Positions 21,902 to 30,346 of a stretch of DNA of 32,748 nucleotides are shown here, piece by piece (position 1 is the first letter of the stretch; every line of letters starts with the position of its first letter). The translations under genes and the position numbers were made by a program. Origin of the DNA: Tepidimonas sp. UBA997 (GTDB taxonomy: Bacteria; Pseudomonadota; Gammaproteobacteria; Burkholderiales; Burkholderiaceae_C); NCBI GenBank assembly GCA_002291945.1, contig DBAZ01000055.1, positions 22,798 to 55,545 of the forward strand, in the 5' to 3' direction. The notes beneath the pieces are model-generated. The model saw only the letters and a list, made by a program, of their open reading frames with translations. It made no database searches and was not told the DNA's origin.

Positions 21902-24561
21902 CCATCCGCCATCTCGATGCGCTGTTTTCGCCTCGGCATGTCGCCGTGATCGGGGCGTCCGACCGACCTGGCAGCGTGGGCGCCACTGTCTGGAGCAACC
22001 TGACGCAAGGATTCCAAGGCCCTGCGTATCCGGTCAATCCACGCCGGGCGTCGCTCGGCGGCCACCTCTGTTACGCATCGGTGGCGAAGTTGCCGCAACC
22101 CCCGGATCTGGCCATCCTTTGCACCCCGGCGGCCACGGTCCCCGGGCTGATTGCTGAGCTGGGCGCTCTCGGGACGCGGGCGGCCGTGGTGGTCACGGCC
22201 GGTCTGACGTCGGCCCAGAAGCAAGCCATGCTGGACGCCGCGCGCCCTCATACCCTGCGCATTCTGGGCCCGAATTGCATCGGCATGCTGGTACCCCATC
22301 GCGGGCTGAACGCCAGTTTTGCCCATGCCCATGCAGCCCCAGGCACTATCGCGTTTGTGTCACAGTCCGGCGCACTGGTCACGGCCATGCTGGACTGGGC
22401 CAACTCGCGCCAGATCGGATTTTCGCACTTCGTCTCACTCGGCGAGCATGCCGACGTCGATTTCGGTGACATGCTGGACTTTCTCGGCAGCGACCCGCGC
22501 ACGCGAGCGATTCTGCTCTACATCGAGTCGGTCGAGTCTCCGCGCAAATTCATGTCGGCGGCGCGAGCTGCTGCGCGCAACAAGCCGGTGATCGTGGTCA
22601 AGGCCGGGCGGTCCGAGCAAGGCCAGAAAGCGGCGGCATCGCACACCGGGGCCTTGGCGGGATCTGACGATGTGTTTGACGCGGCGATCTCCCGCGCCGG
22701 CATGCTCCGGGTGTTCACCTTGCAGCACCTCTTTTTGGCGGCTGAACTACTGGCCCGCTTCCGCGACAACCGCAGTGAACAACTGATCGTGCTCACCAAC
22801 GGCGGGGGAGCGGGTGTGATGGCCGCTGATGCCGCAGCCCATGCGGACGTCACACTGACGGCCCTGCGCCCGGAGACCCTTGCAGCCCTGGATCGGATCC
22901 TTCCGGCGAACTGGTCACGGGCCAATCCGGTGGACATCATCGGTGACGCCCCGGCACAGCGATACGTGGACGCGATGTCCGTGTTGCGCCAGGAGCGTGA
23001 CAGCGCCATCCTGTTCGTTCAAGCGCCCACAGCGATCGTGCCCAGCACGGCCATCGCGCAAGCCCTGGCACCCCTGGCCAGCGAGAAACCGCCACGGGTG
23101 CTGGGCAGTTGGCTGGGGCACGACGCCGTCAACGAGGCCAGGAGCCTCTTTCGGGCCGCAGGCATCCCCGATTACGACACCCCGGAAGAAGCGGTCCGGG
23201 CGTTTTCCTTTCTGCGCCAATATCATCGTCACCAGCTTGAGCTGATGGAAACCCCGGCGGCGGTCACCGCCGACCTGCCGCGCGACCTGCCGGCCCTGCG
23301 TGAACTGGTCGATCATGTGCTCGCCGACGGCCGGGAATGGCTCACCGAGCCTGAAGCCAAAGAATTGCTTCGCCGGGCTGGGGTGGCTACCACGCCGACC
23401 CGGGTCGTACCCCCAGACGCCATGGCGGCGGTCTATGCCGCCGAAACCCTCGGTTACCCCGTGGTGCTGAAAATTCTGTCACACGACATCACCCACAAAT
23501 CCGACGTGGGCGGTGTGCGTCTCAACCTGCACAACGCCGCCGAAGTCGAGCAGGCTGTGTCGGGCATGCTGCAGCGGGTGGCCGACGTCATGCCCCAGGC
23601 CCGGGTGGACGGCTTCACCGTCCAGCCCATGATCCGGCGCGCCCACGCCCATGAACTGATCGTCGGGGCCAGCATCGACCCGCTGTTCGGCCCGGTCATT
23701 CTGTTTGGGCAAGGCGGCGTGTCCGTGGAGGTGGTGGCCGACCGGGCGCTGGCCTTGCCTCCACTGAATGCCTCATTGGCGCGTTCGCTGATCCATCGCA
23801 CCCGAATCAGCAAGCTAATGCGGGGTTATCGGGATGTGCCGCCAGCCAACGAAGCGGCGGTCATTGCCACGCTGGTCGCGATGTCGCAACTGATGGCCGA
23901 TATCCCTGAACTGGCCGAGCTCGACATCAACCCTCTGGTGGTGAATCCGGAAGGCGCCATGGCACTCGATGCCCGGGTCCGGCTCAGCCTGACGCAGCCG
24001 GGCGGCGCAGCGCGTTTTGCAATCCGTCCCTACCCACAGGAACTGACCGAAACGGCGACGATGGCCGATGGGCGCTGCGTCACCTTGCGGCCGATTCGTC
24101 CGGAGGATGAAGCGCAGCACCGGTCTTTTCTCGAAAAAATCGACCCGGAAGACATGCGCTTGCGCATTTTTTACAGCCGCCGCAGCATCGAGCACAGCGA
24201 GCTCGCGCGGCTCACGCAGATCGATTACGACCGTGAAATGGCATTCATCGCCACCGGGCTCGCCCCCGACGGGCGCGAAGAAACCTGGGGGGCTGTCAGG
24301 GGCATTGCCGACCCCGACAACGAGAACGCCGAATTCGGTGTGATGGTACGGTCAGACCTCAAGGGCCAGAAACTGGGCTGGATCCTGATGGACAAGCTGA
24401 TCCGGTACCTCACGGCGCGTGGCACGCAGCGCATCGTGGGGACCATTCTGCGCGAAAACACCGGGATGCTGGCACTGGCCCGGCGCCTGGGCTTCACCGT
24501 CGAGCCCCACCCCGAAGATCGGGACCTTCGGCATGTGGAGTTGAAGTTGCCGATCAGGTGA
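21898..24561 (+). CDS. Protein lysine acetyltransferase, acyl-CoA synthetase (NDP-forming)-GNAT fusion (Pat/PatZ type)
   Basis: An 887-residue protein, the length of PatZ/Pat. Order of domains: CoA-binding Rossmann (about 1-130, VAVIGASDRPGSVGATVW), CoA-ligase middle (about 150-460, FVSQSGALVTAMLDW; SHTGALAGSD with H249, the His position phosphorylated in NDP-forming acyl-CoA synthetases), ATP-grasp (about 464-690, LSHDITHKSDVGGVRLNL, FGQGGVSVEVVADRALALPP, ELDINPLVVNP), and a C-terminal GNAT domain (about 704-887, LRPIRPEDEAQHRSF, FGVMVRSDLKGQKLGW). Known relatives acetylate and inactivate acetyl-CoA synthetase and other CoA-metabolising enzymes. Whether ligase activity is retained cannot be told. 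It is coupled to the DUF502 gene and overlaps the convergent downstream gene by eight bases. Confidence 0.88.
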   Translation: MTIRHLDALFSPRHVAVIGASDRPGSVGATVWSNLTQGFQGPAYPVNPRRASLGGHLCYASVAKLPQPPDLAILCTPAATVPGLIAELGALGTRAAVVVTAGLTSAQKQAMLDAARPHTLRILGPNCIGMLVPHRGLNASFAHAHAAPGTIAFVSQSGALVTAMLDWANSRQIGFSHFVSLGEHADVDFGDMLDFLGSDPRTRAILLYIESVESPRKFMSAARAAARNKPVIVVKAGRSEQGQKAAASHTGALAGSDDVFDAAISRAGMLRVFTLQHLFLAAELLARFRDNRSEQLIVLTNGGGAGVMAADAAAHADVTLTALRPETLAALDRILPANWSRANPVDIIGDAPAQRYVDAMSVLRQERDSAILFVQAPTAIVPSTAIAQALAPLASEKPPRVLGSWLGHDAVNEARSLFRAAGIPDYDTPEEAVRAFSFLRQYHRHQLELMETPAAVTADLPRDLPALRELVDHVLADGREWLTEPEAKELLRRAGVATTPTRVVPPDAMAAVYAAETLGYPVVLKILSHDITHKSDVGGVRLNLHNAAEVEQAVSGMLQRVADVMPQARVDGFTVQPMIRRAHAHELIVGASIDPLFGPVILFGQGGVSVEVVADRALALPPLNASLARSLIHRTRISKLMRGYRDVPPANEAAVIATLVAMSQLMADIPELAELDINPLVVNPEGAMALDARVRLSLTQPGGAARFAIRPYPQELTETATMADGRCVTLRPIRPEDEAQHRSFLEKIDPEDMRLRIFYSRRSIEHSELARLTQIDYDREMAFIATGLAPDGREETWGAVRGIADPDNENAEFGVMVRSDLKGQKLGWILMDKLIRYLTARGTQRIVGTILRENTGMLALARRLGFTVEPHPEDRDLRHVELKLPIR

Positions 24562-25021
24562 GCAAGGTCACGAGAATGGTCGCCAGGCCGATGCACAGGT
24601 TCACGAAGGTCCACTGACGCAGTTTGTCCATCGCCGTACCGGCCGCCGACCAGTCTTCGGTCAGGACGGCCTTGTTGAAGCGGCCGAACAAGGCAAACCG
24701 GATGTGGCCAAAAATCAGGACCATCAAGGTACCCAGTACCCCCATGATCGTCCAGTCCGGCGGCGAGCTGAATTCGCCCCCCGCCTGGACCACGGTCTTG
24801 GCGACGTTACCCATCATCCACAAGCCAGTGAACAAGGCCAGCAGCGACAGGTAGGTGATCGCTCCCAGAAAGCGCTTCATGACCCCATGCAGCAACCTCA
24901 GACGCACCGGTGCATCGAGGCCCGCAGTCGCAGGGCGCAGGAAAAAATGGGCAAAAAACATGCCGCCGATCCAGATCACGATCGACAGCAGGTGCAGGGT
25001 TTTGAGTGTGGCGTAGAGCAT
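24554..25021 (-). CDS. CopD-like integral membrane protein
   Basis: A 155-residue protein with four hydrophobic segments, resembling the CopD/YubD-like superfamily. A conserved His-containing first helix (LKTLHLLSIVIWIGGMFFAH) is followed by LRLLHGVMKRFL, YLSLLALFTGLWMM, MGVLGTLMVLIFGHIRFALFG and a final helix. The role is unknown; CopD relatives are linked to copper handling, but no copper-binding motif beyond the His residues is evident. The ATG at 25019-25021 starts directly before the first helix; a start 36 bases upstream is possible. Its 3' end overlaps the acetyltransferase gene by eight bases in convergent orientation. Confidence 0.75.
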   Translation of the reverse strand: MLYATLKTLHLLSIVIWIGGMFFAHFFLRPATAGLDAPVRLRLLHGVMKRFLGAITYLSLLALFTGLWMMGNVAKTVVQAGGEFSSPPDWTIMGVLGTLMVLIFGHIRFALFGRFNKAVLTEDWSAAGTAMDKLRQWTFVNLCIGLATILVTLLT

Positions 25022-25102
25022 GGAAGTGGAACGAAGTTTCGACTGAGAGCCAACCATATCAGCTTTGGTTCAATCCTTCTTTTATAGGGGCTCCATCTAT
25101 TT

Positions 25103-25117
25103 TGCTGCAACGCAACA
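25103..25117. promoter_or_regulatory. PhaR-like operator, site A
   Basis: TGCTGCAACGCAACA, an imperfect palindrome of form TGYTGC-N3-GCARCA. It lies directly upstream of the phasin -35 element. Its core TGC-N3-GCA agrees with the CTGC-N3-GCAG site described for PhaR of Paracoccus. Confidence 0.55.
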
Positions 25118-25125
25118 AAAAACAC

Positions 25126-25153
25126 TTGCAATCTGCAGAATTACCCCTATACT
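25126..25153 (+). promoter_or_regulatory. Sigma-70-like promoter of the phasin gene
   Basis: TTGCAA (25126-25131), a 16-base spacer, and TATACT (25148-25153) make a good housekeeping promoter; transcription should start near 25160, about 95 bases before the phasin ATG. Operator-like palindromes flank it on both sides. Confidence 0.6.
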
Positions 25154-25160
25154 TGAGACA

Positions 25161-25175
25161 TGTTGCAGCGCAGCA
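25161..25175. promoter_or_regulatory. PhaR-like operator, site B
   Basis: TGTTGCAGCGCAGCA; its reverse complement fits the same TGCTGC-N3-GCAACA pattern as site A. It overlaps the expected transcription start of the phasin gene, a position suited to repression. Confidence 0.55.
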
Positions 25176-25255
25176 TAACCGGGCTGACACGGTTTTGACG
25201 CCACAGCGCGCATCTGTCCTTTTTTGCTGTCAGTCACTTTTCAAGGAGTATTGCC

Positions 25256-25807
25256 ATGTTGACCGTCGACCAAATCCTCGCCGCCCAAAAGGCCCAAGTG
25301 GCCACCCTGTTTGACCTCAGCGCCAGAGCCCTGGCCAGCGTCGAAAAGCTGAATGAACTCAACCTGCAGGCCGCCAAGGCTTCGCTGAGCGAGTCCTCCA
25401 GCCACACCCAGTCCATGATGGGCGTGAAAGACCTGCAAGAGCTGGTCGCCCTGCAGAACGCCGCCCTCCAGCCGATGGCTGAAAAAGCCGCTTCTTACAG
25501 CCGTCACCTGTACGACATTGCCACCGGCATGGGTGCCGAGTTCGCCAAGCTGGCCGAAACGCAAGCCGCCGATGCCCAGAAGCAGTTCGTGGCCGCCGTG
25601 GACGGTGCCGCCAAGAACGCCCCCCAGGGCTCCGAGTCGGCCGTCGCTGCGGTCAAGAACGCCGTGTCCACCGCCACCGCCGCCATGGAATCGGTGCAAA
25701 AGGCCGTCAAACAAGCCACCGAGCTGGCCGAAGCCAACTTCAACGCCATGACCTCCACGGCCGTGAGCGCTGCCAAGCCAGCCAAGGGTAGCAAGGCCGC
25801 TGCCTGA
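25256..25807 (+). CDS. phaP: Phasin family protein (PHA granule-associated)
   Basis: A 183-residue phasin that coats polyhydroxyalkanoate granules. It begins MLTVDQILAAQKAQVATLFDL, with the family phrase LNLQAAKASLSES and a predicted all-helical, amphipathic body; the C-terminus is a flexible Ala/Lys tail (KPAKGSKAAA). AAGGAG lies eight bases before the ATG. Its own promoter, two operator-like palindromes and a strong downstream terminator indicate a single-gene, strongly expressed, PhaR-regulated unit. The next gene is a 3-hydroxybutyryl-CoA dehydrogenase, consistent with PHB metabolism. Confidence 0.92.
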   Translation: MLTVDQILAAQKAQVATLFDLSARALASVEKLNELNLQAAKASLSESSSHTQSMMGVKDLQELVALQNAALQPMAEKAASYSRHLYDIATGMGAEFAKLAETQAADAQKQFVAAVDGAAKNAPQGSESAVAAVKNAVSTATAAMESVQKAVKQATELAEANFNAMTSTAVSAAKPAKGSKAAA

Positions 25808-25866
25808 TCGTTGATCGACTGCTGTTGAGCGCCTAGCCCCCGCGCCCGCTTCCTCGGGGCGTGCTC

Positions 25867-25893
25867 AAACCCCCGGCCCTGTCGGGGGTTTTT
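25867..25893 (+). terminator. Rho-independent terminator after phasin
   Basis: AAACCCCCG (25867-25875) pairs with CGGGGGTTT (25883-25891) around a seven-base loop, followed by a T-run ending at 25893. It lies 60 bases after the phasin stop and separates it from the dehydrogenase gene. Confidence 0.9.
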
Positions 25894-25997
25894 GATGTCC
25901 GCCCGCCAGCATGGCGCACACCTGTCGTTGGGCGGCAAGCACGCGCAGCCAAGCAAGCATAATTGGCCTGTTCCCAACAACCTTGGAAGAGATAACC

Positions 25998-26846
25998 ATG
26001 CAGATTCAGACCGTCGGCATCATCGGCGCAGGCACCATGGGCCATGGCATTGCTCAGGTGTGTGCCCTCAATGGCTTAGATGTGGTGATGGTGGACACCA
26101 GTGAAGCGGCCGTGCAAAAGGGCCAGGCCACGGTGGCGAGCAGCCTCGACAGGCTGATCAAGAAAGACAAGCTGACCGCCGCCGACAAGGACGCGGCGCT
26201 GGCCCGCATCCAAGGCTGCACCCGCTACGACGACCTCCAGCGTGCCCAGCTGGTGATCGAGGCGGCGACCGAAAACCTCGAACTGAAAATCAAGATCTTG
26301 CGCCAGCTCGACGGCATACTGAGCGCCGACACGCTGGTGGCCACCAACACCAGTTCGATCAGCATCACCCAACTGGCGGCCATGACTGAGCGCGCCGACC
26401 GCTTCATCGGCATGCACTTCTTCAACCCGGTGCCCCTGATGGCGCTGGTGGAAATCATCCGCGGTTTGCAGACCAGCGACGCCACGCACGCGGCGGTACA
26501 CGCCTTGGCCCTGAAACTGGGCAAAAGCCCCATCACGGTGAAGAACGCCCCCGGTTTCGTGGTCAACCGCATACTGGTGCCGATGATCAACGAGGCTTTC
26601 TTCGTGCTCGCTGAAGGACTCGCCAGCGCCGAAGACATCGACGCGGGCATGAAACTGGGCTGCAACCACCCCATCGGCCCGTTGGCCTTGGCCGACATGA
26701 TCGGCCTCGACGTGTGCCTGGCGGTGATGAATGTGTACGTTGCCGAGTTCAGCGACAGCAAATATCGCCCCTGCCCGCTGCTCAAGGAAATGGTGGCGGC
26801 GGGCTACCTGGGTCGCAAGAGCGGACGCGGGGTGTACCGGTACTAA
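25998..26846 (+). CDS. 3-hydroxybutyryl-CoA dehydrogenase
   Basis: NAD(P)-dependent 3-hydroxyacyl-CoA dehydrogenase of 282 residues, the standalone Hbd/PaaH form. The N-terminal Rossmann motif is VGIIGAGTMGHGIAQVCALNG; the catalytic His is in FIGMHFFNPVPLMALVEII, with NTSSISITQLA (Ser) and KNAPGFVVNRILVPMINEA (Asn) completing the usual active site. The C-terminus GRKSGRGVYRY is typical. The ATG at 25998 has GGAAGAGA upstream. It acts on short-chain acyl-CoAs in butyrate or PHB-related metabolism. Converges with moaC. Confidence 0.94.
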   Translation: MQIQTVGIIGAGTMGHGIAQVCALNGLDVVMVDTSEAAVQKGQATVASSLDRLIKKDKLTAADKDAALARIQGCTRYDDLQRAQLVIEAATENLELKIKILRQLDGILSADTLVATNTSSISITQLAAMTERADRFIGMHFFNPVPLMALVEIIRGLQTSDATHAAVHALALKLGKSPITVKNAPGFVVNRILVPMINEAFFVLAEGLASAEDIDAGMKLGCNHPIGPLALADMIGLDVCLAVMNVYVAEFSDSKYRPCPLLKEMVAAGYLGRKSGRGVYRY

Positions 26847-26862
26847 TGCGCCGACCGGCGTC

Positions 26863-27342
26863 TCAGGCCGCCACGAAGCTGCCCGACTGGCCGCCGTGCT
26901 TTTCCAGCAGCTTCACGTCGGTCATCACCATGCTGCGGTCGGCGGCCTTGCACATGTCGTAGATGGTCAGCAAGGCCACTTGCACGGCGGTCAGGGCTTC
27001 CATCTCGACGCCGGTGGGGCCGACCGTTTCGGCCGTGGCCACGCAGCGCACGGTGCAAGCATCGGCCAGCACCTCGAACGCCAGCGCCACCCGCGTGAGC
27101 GCGATCGGGTGGCACAGGGGAATCAGGTCGCTGGTCTTTTTCGCCGCCATGATGCCCGCCAGCCGGGCCACCCCCAGCACATCGCCTTTCTTGGCGCTGC
27201 CGGTGCGCACCCGTTCCAGTGTGGCCGCTTGCATGTGTATCAGCCCCTGCGCGACCGCCACCCGGTGGGTGGGCGATTTGGCCCCCACGTCCACCATGTG
27301 GGCCTGGCCTTGGGCATCGAAATGGGTCAGCGGTGCATGCAT
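26863..27342 (-). CDS. moaC: Cyclic pyranopterin monophosphate synthase MoaC
   Basis: Second enzyme of molybdenum cofactor synthesis; with MoaA it converts GTP to cyclic pyranopterin monophosphate. The N-terminal MVDVGAKSPTHRVAVAQG, KKGDVLGVARLAGIMAAKKT, SDLIPLCHPIALT, TGVEMEALTAV and YDMCKAADRSMVMTDVKLLEK are diagnostic. The catalytic Lys in DVKLLEK and Asp in YDMCKA are intact. Length (159 residues) is normal. No other mo genes are present. It is divergent from the M48 protease gene with 58 bases between starts. Confidence 0.96.
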   Translation of the reverse strand: MHAPLTHFDAQGQAHMVDVGAKSPTHRVAVAQGLIHMQAATLERVRTGSAKKGDVLGVARLAGIMAAKKTSDLIPLCHPIALTRVALAFEVLADACTVRCVATAETVGPTGVEMEALTAVQVALLTIYDMCKAADRSMVMTDVKLLEKHGGQSGSFVAA

Positions 27343-27400
27343 GAGGGTCTATGGCGCGGGTGCGCATGAAATGTTTGGCTAAGGGTGGCATCATACGGTG

Positions 27401-28975
27401 ATGGATTGGAATGTGTTGCGACGCGGATGGCCCCTTCTGGTGGCTGCACCGCTCTGGCTGGCCCCGATGGCCTGGTCACAAACCGAGCCGCCCGGCATCC
27501 GAGGCCTACCAGCCCTGGGTGACGGCGGAGAAATCAGTCTGAGCGACGAGCGGCGGCTGGGCAACCAGATCGTGCGCACGCTCTACCGGCATCCCGACTA
27601 CCTGGATGACCCCGTGCTGCAGGGCTATCTGCAGGCCATCTGGCAGCCGCTGGTGGAATCCGCGCTGCGACGTGGCGACATGACCGCCGACCTGGCGGAA
27701 CGCTTTGCCTGGGAAATCCTCATCAGCCGCGACCGCAGCGTCAACGCCTTTGCCTTGCCGGGGGGCTACCTGGGCGTGCACCTGGGGCTGATCGCGATCG
27801 TCACGACCCCCGATGAATTGGCGTCGGTGCTGGCCCATGAACTGAGTCACGTGTCGCAAAGGCACATTGCGCGGCTGATCGCGCGTAACAACCAGCAGGC
27901 ACCCTGGGTGATCGGGGCCATGATTCTCGGGGCACTGGCTGCCAATGCGGCCCGCAATGTGGATATTGCCAGTGCGGCCATTGCGGGTGGCCAGGCCGTG
28001 GCCATCCAGAGCCAGCTCAACTTTTCCCGGGACATGGAGCGTGAAGCGGATCGGGTCGGCTTCGGCATCCTCACGGACGCCGGGTTCGACGGCATGGGCT
28101 TTGTCACCCTGTTCGAGAAACTCCAGGCGGCCTCACGACTGAATGATGACGGGGCCTTCCCCTACCTTCGCAGCCACCCGCTGACCACCGAGCGCATGGC
28201 GGACATGCTGGCGCGGGTCCCGGAACTCGGCGCAGCGCCAACAGTCGCCCAGGCGGGCCCGGTGTCGCCCGCCTACCATGCACTGATGGCGGCACGTGCT
28301 CGCGTGCTGAGCGAAACGTCCAACGAGCGGCTGCAAAGTCTGGTGGCAACCCAGCGCCAGCTCAACGGACCGGTTCAGGACGTGCAAACCCTGGGGCAAC
28401 GCTATGCGGCCACCCTGGCGGCAGCACGCCTTCGCGATGCGCAAAGCGTACGCGACGGCCTGCGCCAGCTTCAGGCCGCCATGCCGACGGACCCCGCCGC
28501 TCAGCGGACCATCCACTGGCTGGCTCTTGAAACACGGCTGATGCTCCCGGCAGATCGGCGCATGGCCGAAGAACACGACGTATTCCGCGCTCTGGTTCTG
28601 CAAGGCCTGCAATCCGGTACGCGAGCGGGCTTGCTGCTTGGCGCCCAAGGAGCGTTGCGGCTGGGGGCTGAGCCTTTGTCCATGGCGACCCAGCGGTTGC
28701 AGGCCTGGACGGCCCTCAACCCTCGCGATGCGCTGGCTTGGCAAACCCTGGCGGGGTTGCATGCCGCGCAGCAACAAGCCGTGCAGGCGGCACGAGCCGA
28801 GGCCGAAGCACGGTTGGCCCATTTCGATGCGCAAAGCGCACTAGACCGTTTGAAGGCCGCACAGAACCTGGCACGCCAGGCCGCGCAGGTCGATCACATC
28901 GAGCTGTCGATCCTGGACAGCCGCGTCCGCGATGCCGAGGCGCTACTGCGCGAACAGCACCGAGAGAGTCGTTGA
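27401..28975 (+). CDS. M48-family metalloprotease with TPR-like C-terminus (BepA type)
   Basis: Periplasmic zinc protease/chaperone of the BepA group, which helps outer-membrane protein assembly. A signal peptide covers residues 1-27 (cleavage near AWS-QT). HEXXH is HELSH at 146-150, the third ligand is E215 in EREADRVG, and AFALPGGYLGVHLGL is typical. The C-terminal half (about 290-524) is helical and Ala/Gln-rich, as in BepA TPR repeats. The ATG at 27401 directly follows an in-frame GTG at 27398; the ATG is chosen. The next gene starts two bases after the stop, so they form an operon. Confidence 0.92.
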   Translation: MDWNVLRRGWPLLVAAPLWLAPMAWSQTEPPGIRGLPALGDGGEISLSDERRLGNQIVRTLYRHPDYLDDPVLQGYLQAIWQPLVESALRRGDMTADLAERFAWEILISRDRSVNAFALPGGYLGVHLGLIAIVTTPDELASVLAHELSHVSQRHIARLIARNNQQAPWVIGAMILGALAANAARNVDIASAAIAGGQAVAIQSQLNFSRDMEREADRVGFGILTDAGFDGMGFVTLFEKLQAASRLNDDGAFPYLRSHPLTTERMADMLARVPELGAAPTVAQAGPVSPAYHALMAARARVLSETSNERLQSLVATQRQLNGPVQDVQTLGQRYAATLAAARLRDAQSVRDGLRQLQAAMPTDPAAQRTIHWLALETRLMLPADRRMAEEHDVFRALVLQGLQSGTRAGLLLGAQGALRLGAEPLSMATQRLQAWTALNPRDALAWQTLAGLHAAQQQAVQAARAEAEARLAHFDAQSALDRLKAAQNLARQAAQVDHIELSILDSRVRDAEALLREQHRESR

Positions 28976-28977
28976 CC

Positions 28978-29400
28978 ATGGCAGGCATCCACATCGCCGA
29001 CATCGAAGCGGCCATCAACCACTGGCGACAAACCAAGCCATCGCCCGATGGGATCGTGCTGGCTGACGAAGTGCGGGCCTTGGCCGAAGTCTATGCCCTG
29101 ATGGTGTACGACCGACATGATCTGGCCGATGAAACCACCATGCCCGCCACGGCCTTCAAGGCCTGGAAGGCTTGGTACGACACCACGCCCGACACGCCCT
29201 GCATCGCCATCTGCTCCACCAGTCAGGGCGACGCGGTTTGCAAGGGCTGTGGCCGGACGTTTGACGAGGTGCAATGCTGGCCAGAGATGACGCCCGGTGA
29301 AAAAAGAACCACCTGGCGGCGCATCACCCTGGAGGGCAATGCCTGGCGGTTCAATACGTACGCCGACCGGGCCCGCGAAGGCCCCATCAGCGGGCCGTGA
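28978..29400 (+). CDS. DUF3717-DUF1289 fusion protein
   Basis: A 140-residue protein of unknown function. The N-terminal part (about 1-65, IADIEAAINHWRQTKPSP, VRALAEVYALMVY) matches DUF3717. The C-terminal part (about 78-125) is DUF1289, a small Cys-rich module with CIAICS, CKGCGR and then WPEMTPGEKRTTWRRI, probably a metal-binding site. It follows the M48 protease gene by two bases and is probably translated with it. Its last bases overlap the end of a convergent small frame at 29387-29524. Confidence 0.8.
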   Translation: MAGIHIADIEAAINHWRQTKPSPDGIVLADEVRALAEVYALMVYDRHDLADETTMPATAFKAWKAWYDTTPDTPCIAICSTSQGDAVCKGCGRTFDEVQCWPEMTPGEKRTTWRRITLEGNAWRFNTYADRAREGPISGP

Positions 29401-29524
29401 TCTCGACGCCACTGGCACGCACCCGTTCCTCCACGAGGTTGACCAGCGCCCGGTGTTCCGTCACATGGTTGGCGGCCAGTGCCACGAGTTCACGCTGTCG
29501 CAACACGTCCAGGCAGGCTGCCAC
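29387..29524 (-). CDS. Short frame behind the ODP gene, possible shifted C-terminal tail
   Basis: A 45-codon frame from a GTG at 29522-29524: MAACLDVLRQREL, VALAANHVTEHRALVNL, VEERVRASGVEITAR. The frame stays open upstream into the preceding gene, where it is one base out of register with the ODP protein. The composition and helical pattern look coding. It could be a small protein, or the displaced C-terminal tail of the ODP protein after a frameshift. I do not recognise a family. Confidence 0.4.
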   Translation of the reverse strand: MAACLDVLRQRELVALAANHVTEHRALVNLVEERVRASGVEITAR

Positions 29525-29556
29525 CGACCAGCGGCGGGGGTGTGGGGCCTCAGGAC

Positions 29557-30324
29557 TTATGTCGGCACCGTGTAGTTGGCCTGGGTCAGGTGATCGACGC
29601 CGCAGCTCAGGCCCTCGATCCAGTCAATGAACTCCTGCACCGCCGGCCCGGCCAGCGGTGCGCCGTGCTGCGGGACGATCATGTCGATCGGCAGGGTGCG
29701 AGCCATGTGGGCCCACAGACGCAGCACCTTCTGCGAGACCATGTAGCGGCGGTGAAAGGCTTCCATGCGCGGCAAGTGGGGGGCCAGTCGGGTGATGGGC
29801 CTGGACGCTTCGGCCGAAGTGCCGATCGACACCCCCAGATCGCCCGAGAACAGGATGCGGCTGACCGGATCCCAGAACTGGAAATTGCCCTCGGCGTGCA
29901 TAAAGTGGGCTGGCAGGGCGACGATCTCGCTGCGGCCCAGAGGGATGCGCATGCCGGGGTCGGGAATGCCGATGATTCGACCAGTCGTCTTGCCGGGTTT
30001 GCAGAAATGGGGCGCGAATCGCTCCCACAGGCGCGAAATGTAGAGCTTGGCCTGGGTGCTGGTCATCCAGCGGTCGAGCGAAGCGATGATGTCCGGGTCG
30101 GCGTGCGAGGCCAGGATCTCGGTGAGCTTGTGGGCCGGGAAGTAGCGGCCGATGGTCAGCAGCAATTCGTTGTAGGCCACATTGCCGCCCGGGTCGATGA
30201 TGGCACCCTGGTTCTGGTCGATCACCAGGAACTGGTTAGCTTGCACGGCCTCGCCGCCTTCATCGCTGAGGTGGGCGAACATCAGGCACACATGGCCCTT
30301 TTGGTTATATAGTTCGATGGCCAT
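29557..30324 (-). CDS. Oxygen-binding di-iron (ODP-type) metallo-beta-lactamase-fold protein
   Basis: A 255-residue MBL-fold protein of the ODP group, related to the di-iron domain of flavodiiron proteins; such proteins bind O2 and may sense or reduce it. Metal-ligand motifs are SHADPDIIASL, LPAHFMHAEGNFQFWDPVS, LFSGDLG and VPQHGAPLAG. FLVIDQNQGAIIDPGGN near the N-terminus is typical. The ATG at 30322-30324 (MAIELYNQKGHVC) has AAGGAG upstream. It ends YTVPT at 29557; downstream sequence in another frame may be a lost tail. It follows purB by 22 bases, probably in one transcript. Confidence 0.85.
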   Translation of the reverse strand: MAIELYNQKGHVCLMFAHLSDEGGEAVQANQFLVIDQNQGAIIDPGGNVAYNELLLTIGRYFPAHKLTEILASHADPDIIASLDRWMTSTQAKLYISRLWERFAPHFCKPGKTTGRIIGIPDPGMRIPLGRSEIVALPAHFMHAEGNFQFWDPVSRILFSGDLGVSIGTSAEASRPITRLAPHLPRMEAFHRRYMVSQKVLRLWAHMARTLPIDMIVPQHGAPLAGPAVQEFIDWIEGLSCGVDHLTQANYTVPT

Positions 30325-30346
30325 GAGGGGCTTCTCCTTAAGGGCG

